Shown here: piece by piece, positions 6,619 through 8,215 of the stretch | How the letters are laid out: the number at the start of each line of letters is the position of its first letter | How positions within the stretch are numbered: the first letter of the stretch is position 1 | Assembly (NCBI GenBank): GCA_031256525.1 | Contig: JAIRQK010000109.1 | Span: 1 to 8,215, forward strand | Reading direction: 5' to 3' | Source of the DNA: Campylobacteraceae bacterium | Lineage (GTDB): Bacteria; Campylobacterota; Campylobacteria; Campylobacterales; Campylobacteraceae | Length of the DNA stretch: 8,215 nucleotides | The notes under the pieces: model-generated | What the model saw: only the letters and a program-made list of their open reading frames with translations | Told to the model about the DNA's origin: nothing | Databases searched by the model: none | Program-made: the position numbers and the translations under genes

Positions 6619-7946
6619 AGACAATAACTGCTATTGCAACTGCACACGGGGTTGGCTCTATTGCAGTTGTAAGAGTGAGCGGGGTTAATGCTTATGATAT
6701 AGCACTTAAACTCTCACGCAAAATTTTTTTAACTCCAAGAGTAGCCTCTCTCTCATACATATACGATGAAAAAAATCAAACCATAGACCAGTCAATCATT
6801 ATCTATTTTAAAGCACCAAATAGTTACACGGCTGAAGATGTTGTTGAGTTTCAATGTCATGGCGGAATTAGAGTTGCAAATTTGATAATGAATGAAGTTT
6901 TAAAACTTGGTGCGAGGGTTGCAAATCCGGGTGAATTTACAAAAAGAGCTTTTTTAAATGGCAGAATTGATTTAAGCGAAGCTGAGGCTATCCAAAAACT
7001 TATAGAAGCAAAAAGTGATAGTGCTATTAAAATGTTATCTCGCCATTTAAGAGGAGAACTTAAAAACTTTATCGAAAATGCAAGAGATGAGCTTCTTGAA
7101 ATTATCTCTTATATCGAGGTTGCTATTGATTATGCTGAGGAAGATTTACCGCAAAATATTGAAGAGCAAATCTATGCAAAGTTGGAAAAACTGACAAACT
7201 CACTTGAAAAAATTTTGAAAAACTCAAAACAAAGAGATGGATTACTTAGTGGGTTTAAAATCTCTATTATTGGCAAACCAAATGTTGGTAAAAGCTCACT
7301 TTTAAATAAACTTTTGGAGTATGATAGGGCTATCGTGAGTGATATTGCAGGCACAACGAGAGATACCATAGAAGAAGAGATAAAAATTGGCACTCATATA
7401 GTTAAAATTATTGATACTGCTGGGATTAGGGAAGCAAAAGATGAGATTGAAAAGATAGGCATTTCTCGCTCTTTTGAGGCTGTGCAAAATTCGGATATTG
7501 TTTTTGCTATGTTTGATAACTCCAAAGTTGCTGATAGAGAAGATGTCGAAATTTTTGAGTTTTTAAAGAAACAAGAAGACAAGAAAATTTTTTATATATT
7601 AAATAAAAATGACCTTCCAAATAAATTTAATAGAGATTTGATAGATGGGGCTATAGAGTTAAATTGTAAAGAGGATACATCGGCGTTAGTTGAGAGGCTT
7701 GAAGAGTTTTTAAGTGGCAGTTTTATCGATGATGAGCTTATGCTCTCATCTTCAAGGCAAATTTTTGCTGTTTCAAATGCACTTGAACTTTTAAAAGATT
7801 CTTATGAACTTGTAAAAAATAGAGAGTTAGAACTTTTTGCATTTAACTTAAATGAGGCGATTTATCATTTAGCCTCTATAACAAGACCTTTTGAGAGAAG
7901 CGAGATACTTGATAGTATGTTTAGCAATTTTTGTCTTGGCAAGTAG
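6615..7946 (+). CDS. mnmE: tRNA modification GTPase MnmE, proposed ATA start
   Basis: MnmE works with MnmG to add (carboxymethyl)aminomethyl groups to U34 of certain tRNAs, using a folate-derived one-carbon unit and GTP hydrolysis. The G domain has G1 GKPNVGKS (220-227), G2 GTTRD (246-250), G3 DTAG (267-270) and G4 NKND (330-333). The protein ends FCLGK, the conserved C-terminal Cys motif. The N-terminal folate-binding domain begins ETITAIATAHGVGSIAVVRV, matching the family start. That frame has no ATG, GTG or TTG before GTG 6675, which would delete the first strand. ATA at 6615 yields 443 residues, a normal length, starts one residue before the conserved block, has AGGAAAG (6604-6610) at good spacing, and overlaps the jag stop as ATAG. 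A single-base sequence error is the main alternative. It is last in the operon. Confidence 0.94.
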   Translation: METITAIATAHGVGSIAVVRVSGVNAYDIALKLSRKIFLTPRVASLSYIYDEKNQTIDQSIIIYFKAPNSYTAEDVVEFQCHGGIRVANLIMNEVLKLGARVANPGEFTKRAFLNGRIDLSEAEAIQKLIEAKSDSAIKMLSRHLRGELKNFIENARDELLEIISYIEVAIDYAEEDLPQNIEEQIYAKLEKLTNSLEKILKNSKQRDGLLSGFKISIIGKPNVGKSSLLNKLLEYDRAIVSDIAGTTRDTIEEEIKIGTHIVKIIDTAGIREAKDEIEKIGISRSFEAVQNSDIVFAMFDNSKVADREDVEIFEFLKKQEDKKIFYILNKNDLPNKFNRDLIDGAIELNCKEDTSALVERLEEFLSGSFIDDELMLSSSRQIFAVSNALELLKDSYELVKNRELELFAFNLNEAIYHLASITRPFERSEILDSMFSNFCLGK

Positions 7947-7947
7947 A

Positions 7948-7967
7948 AGCTATTATTAGCTATTTTT
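7948..7967 (+). terminator. Possible intrinsic terminator after mnmE
   Basis: AGCTA (7948-7952), a TTAT loop and TAGCT (7957-7961) form a 5-bp stem followed by ATTTTT. The shape is that of an intrinsic terminator at the end of the operon, but the stem is short and has little G+C, so it may be weak or coincidental. It overlaps the 3' end of the convergent gene. Confidence 0.35.
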
Positions 7968-8215
7968 GACTATTTTTATACTTTTCTATTTCTGCTTCTA
8001 AAAATTGATTTAGCTTTGAAATCTTGGAATTTGCCAAAAACACTAAAAATGACATCACTCCAAGCAATATTCCTATGATGATTAGTTTGCCATCTGATGA
8101 ACTAAAGCCACCAAGCAAAGATATTATCGTCATAGTTATAAAAAATACCGTTAATATGGTGTATTTTTTATCTTTTACAGTTATATTTTTTGTAACATTA
8201 TGATAGCACTCGGCA
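7960..8215 (-). CDS. Hypothetical small membrane protein, C-terminal part
   Basis: I do not recognise this protein. The minus-strand frame is open from the right edge to a TAG at 7962-7960, giving 84 residues; its start lies outside the window. It reads AECYHNVTKNITVKDKK at the edge, then a hydrophobic segment (YTILTVFFITMTIISLLGG), a short polar turn (FSSSDGK), and a second hydrophobic segment (LIIIGILLGVMSFLVFLA). It ends with a charged helix (KLNQFLEAEIEKYKNSQK) that could form a coiled coil. This is a two-helix membrane hairpin with both ends probably on the same side. The gene converges on mnmE with 13 bases between the stop codons. Codon use is AT-rich like its neighbours. Two well-formed membrane segments over an open frame support real coding. 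Confidence 0.65.
   Translation of the reverse strand, partial: AECYHNVTKNITVKDKKYTILTVFFITMTIISLLGGFSSSDGKLIIIGILLGVMSFLVFLANSKISKLNQFLEAEIEKYKNSQK

Noticed and set aside
6675..7946. GTG at 6675 as the mnmE start (423-residue protein)
   Set aside because: It deletes the highly conserved first 20 residues of the folate-binding domain, which are intact upstream.
7960..7979. Tandem CTATTTTTGA / CTATTTTTAT repeat after mnmE
   Set aside because: Only two imperfect copies in T-rich DNA, explained by Lys/Asn codons (AAA, AAT) of the minus-strand gene.
7944..8000. Inverted copies TAGAAGC (7944-7950) and GCTTCTA (7994-8000)
   Set aside because: The arms are only 7 bp with a 43-base loop and no T-run in a useful position; probably chance.

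Overview
This is an AT-rich (roughly one third G+C by eye), gene-dense bacterial window. The proteins and the gene order rpmH-rnpA-yidD-yidC-jag-mnmE point to Campylobacterota (formerly Epsilonproteobacteria). A free-living sulfur oxidiser of the Sulfurimonas type is my guess from the style of the proteins; the genus is not proven here.

Layout. Positions 1-451 (minus strand) hold the N-terminal third of an S41/CtpA-type processing protease that runs off the left edge. A divergent intergenic region (452-656) follows. It has a near-consensus sigma-70 promoter for clpB and, overlapping it, an inverted repeat resembling the HspR operator (HAIR). clpB (657-3230) encodes a full-length disaggregase. 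A 130-base gap (3231-3360) contains a weak hairpin and the probable rpmH promoter. Then a tight six-gene operon runs from 3361 to 7946: rpmH, rnpA, yidD, yidC, jag, mnmE. A second truncated minus-strand gene, a small membrane protein of unknown function, converges on mnmE at the right edge.

How the genes fit together. clpB belongs to heat-shock protein quality control. The operon joins ribosome and tRNA maturation (L34, RNase P protein, MnmE) with membrane protein insertion (YidD, YidC) and the RNA-binding protein Jag. The genes are packed with overlaps or gaps of at most 19 bases, so translational coupling is likely.

The most notable points are two reading frames, rnpA and mnmE, whose conserved N-termini have no ATG, GTG or TTG start available. 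The best starts are ATT at 3483 (inside rpmH) and ATA at 6615 (overlapping the jag stop), both with a purine-rich ribosome binding site at suitable spacing. A caller limited to ATG/GTG/TTG would cut 31 and 20 residues off these proteins. I saw no mobile elements, CRISPR arrays, tRNA or rRNA genes, and no wholly new system. The window is conserved housekeeping DNA with unusual start-site and regulatory details.
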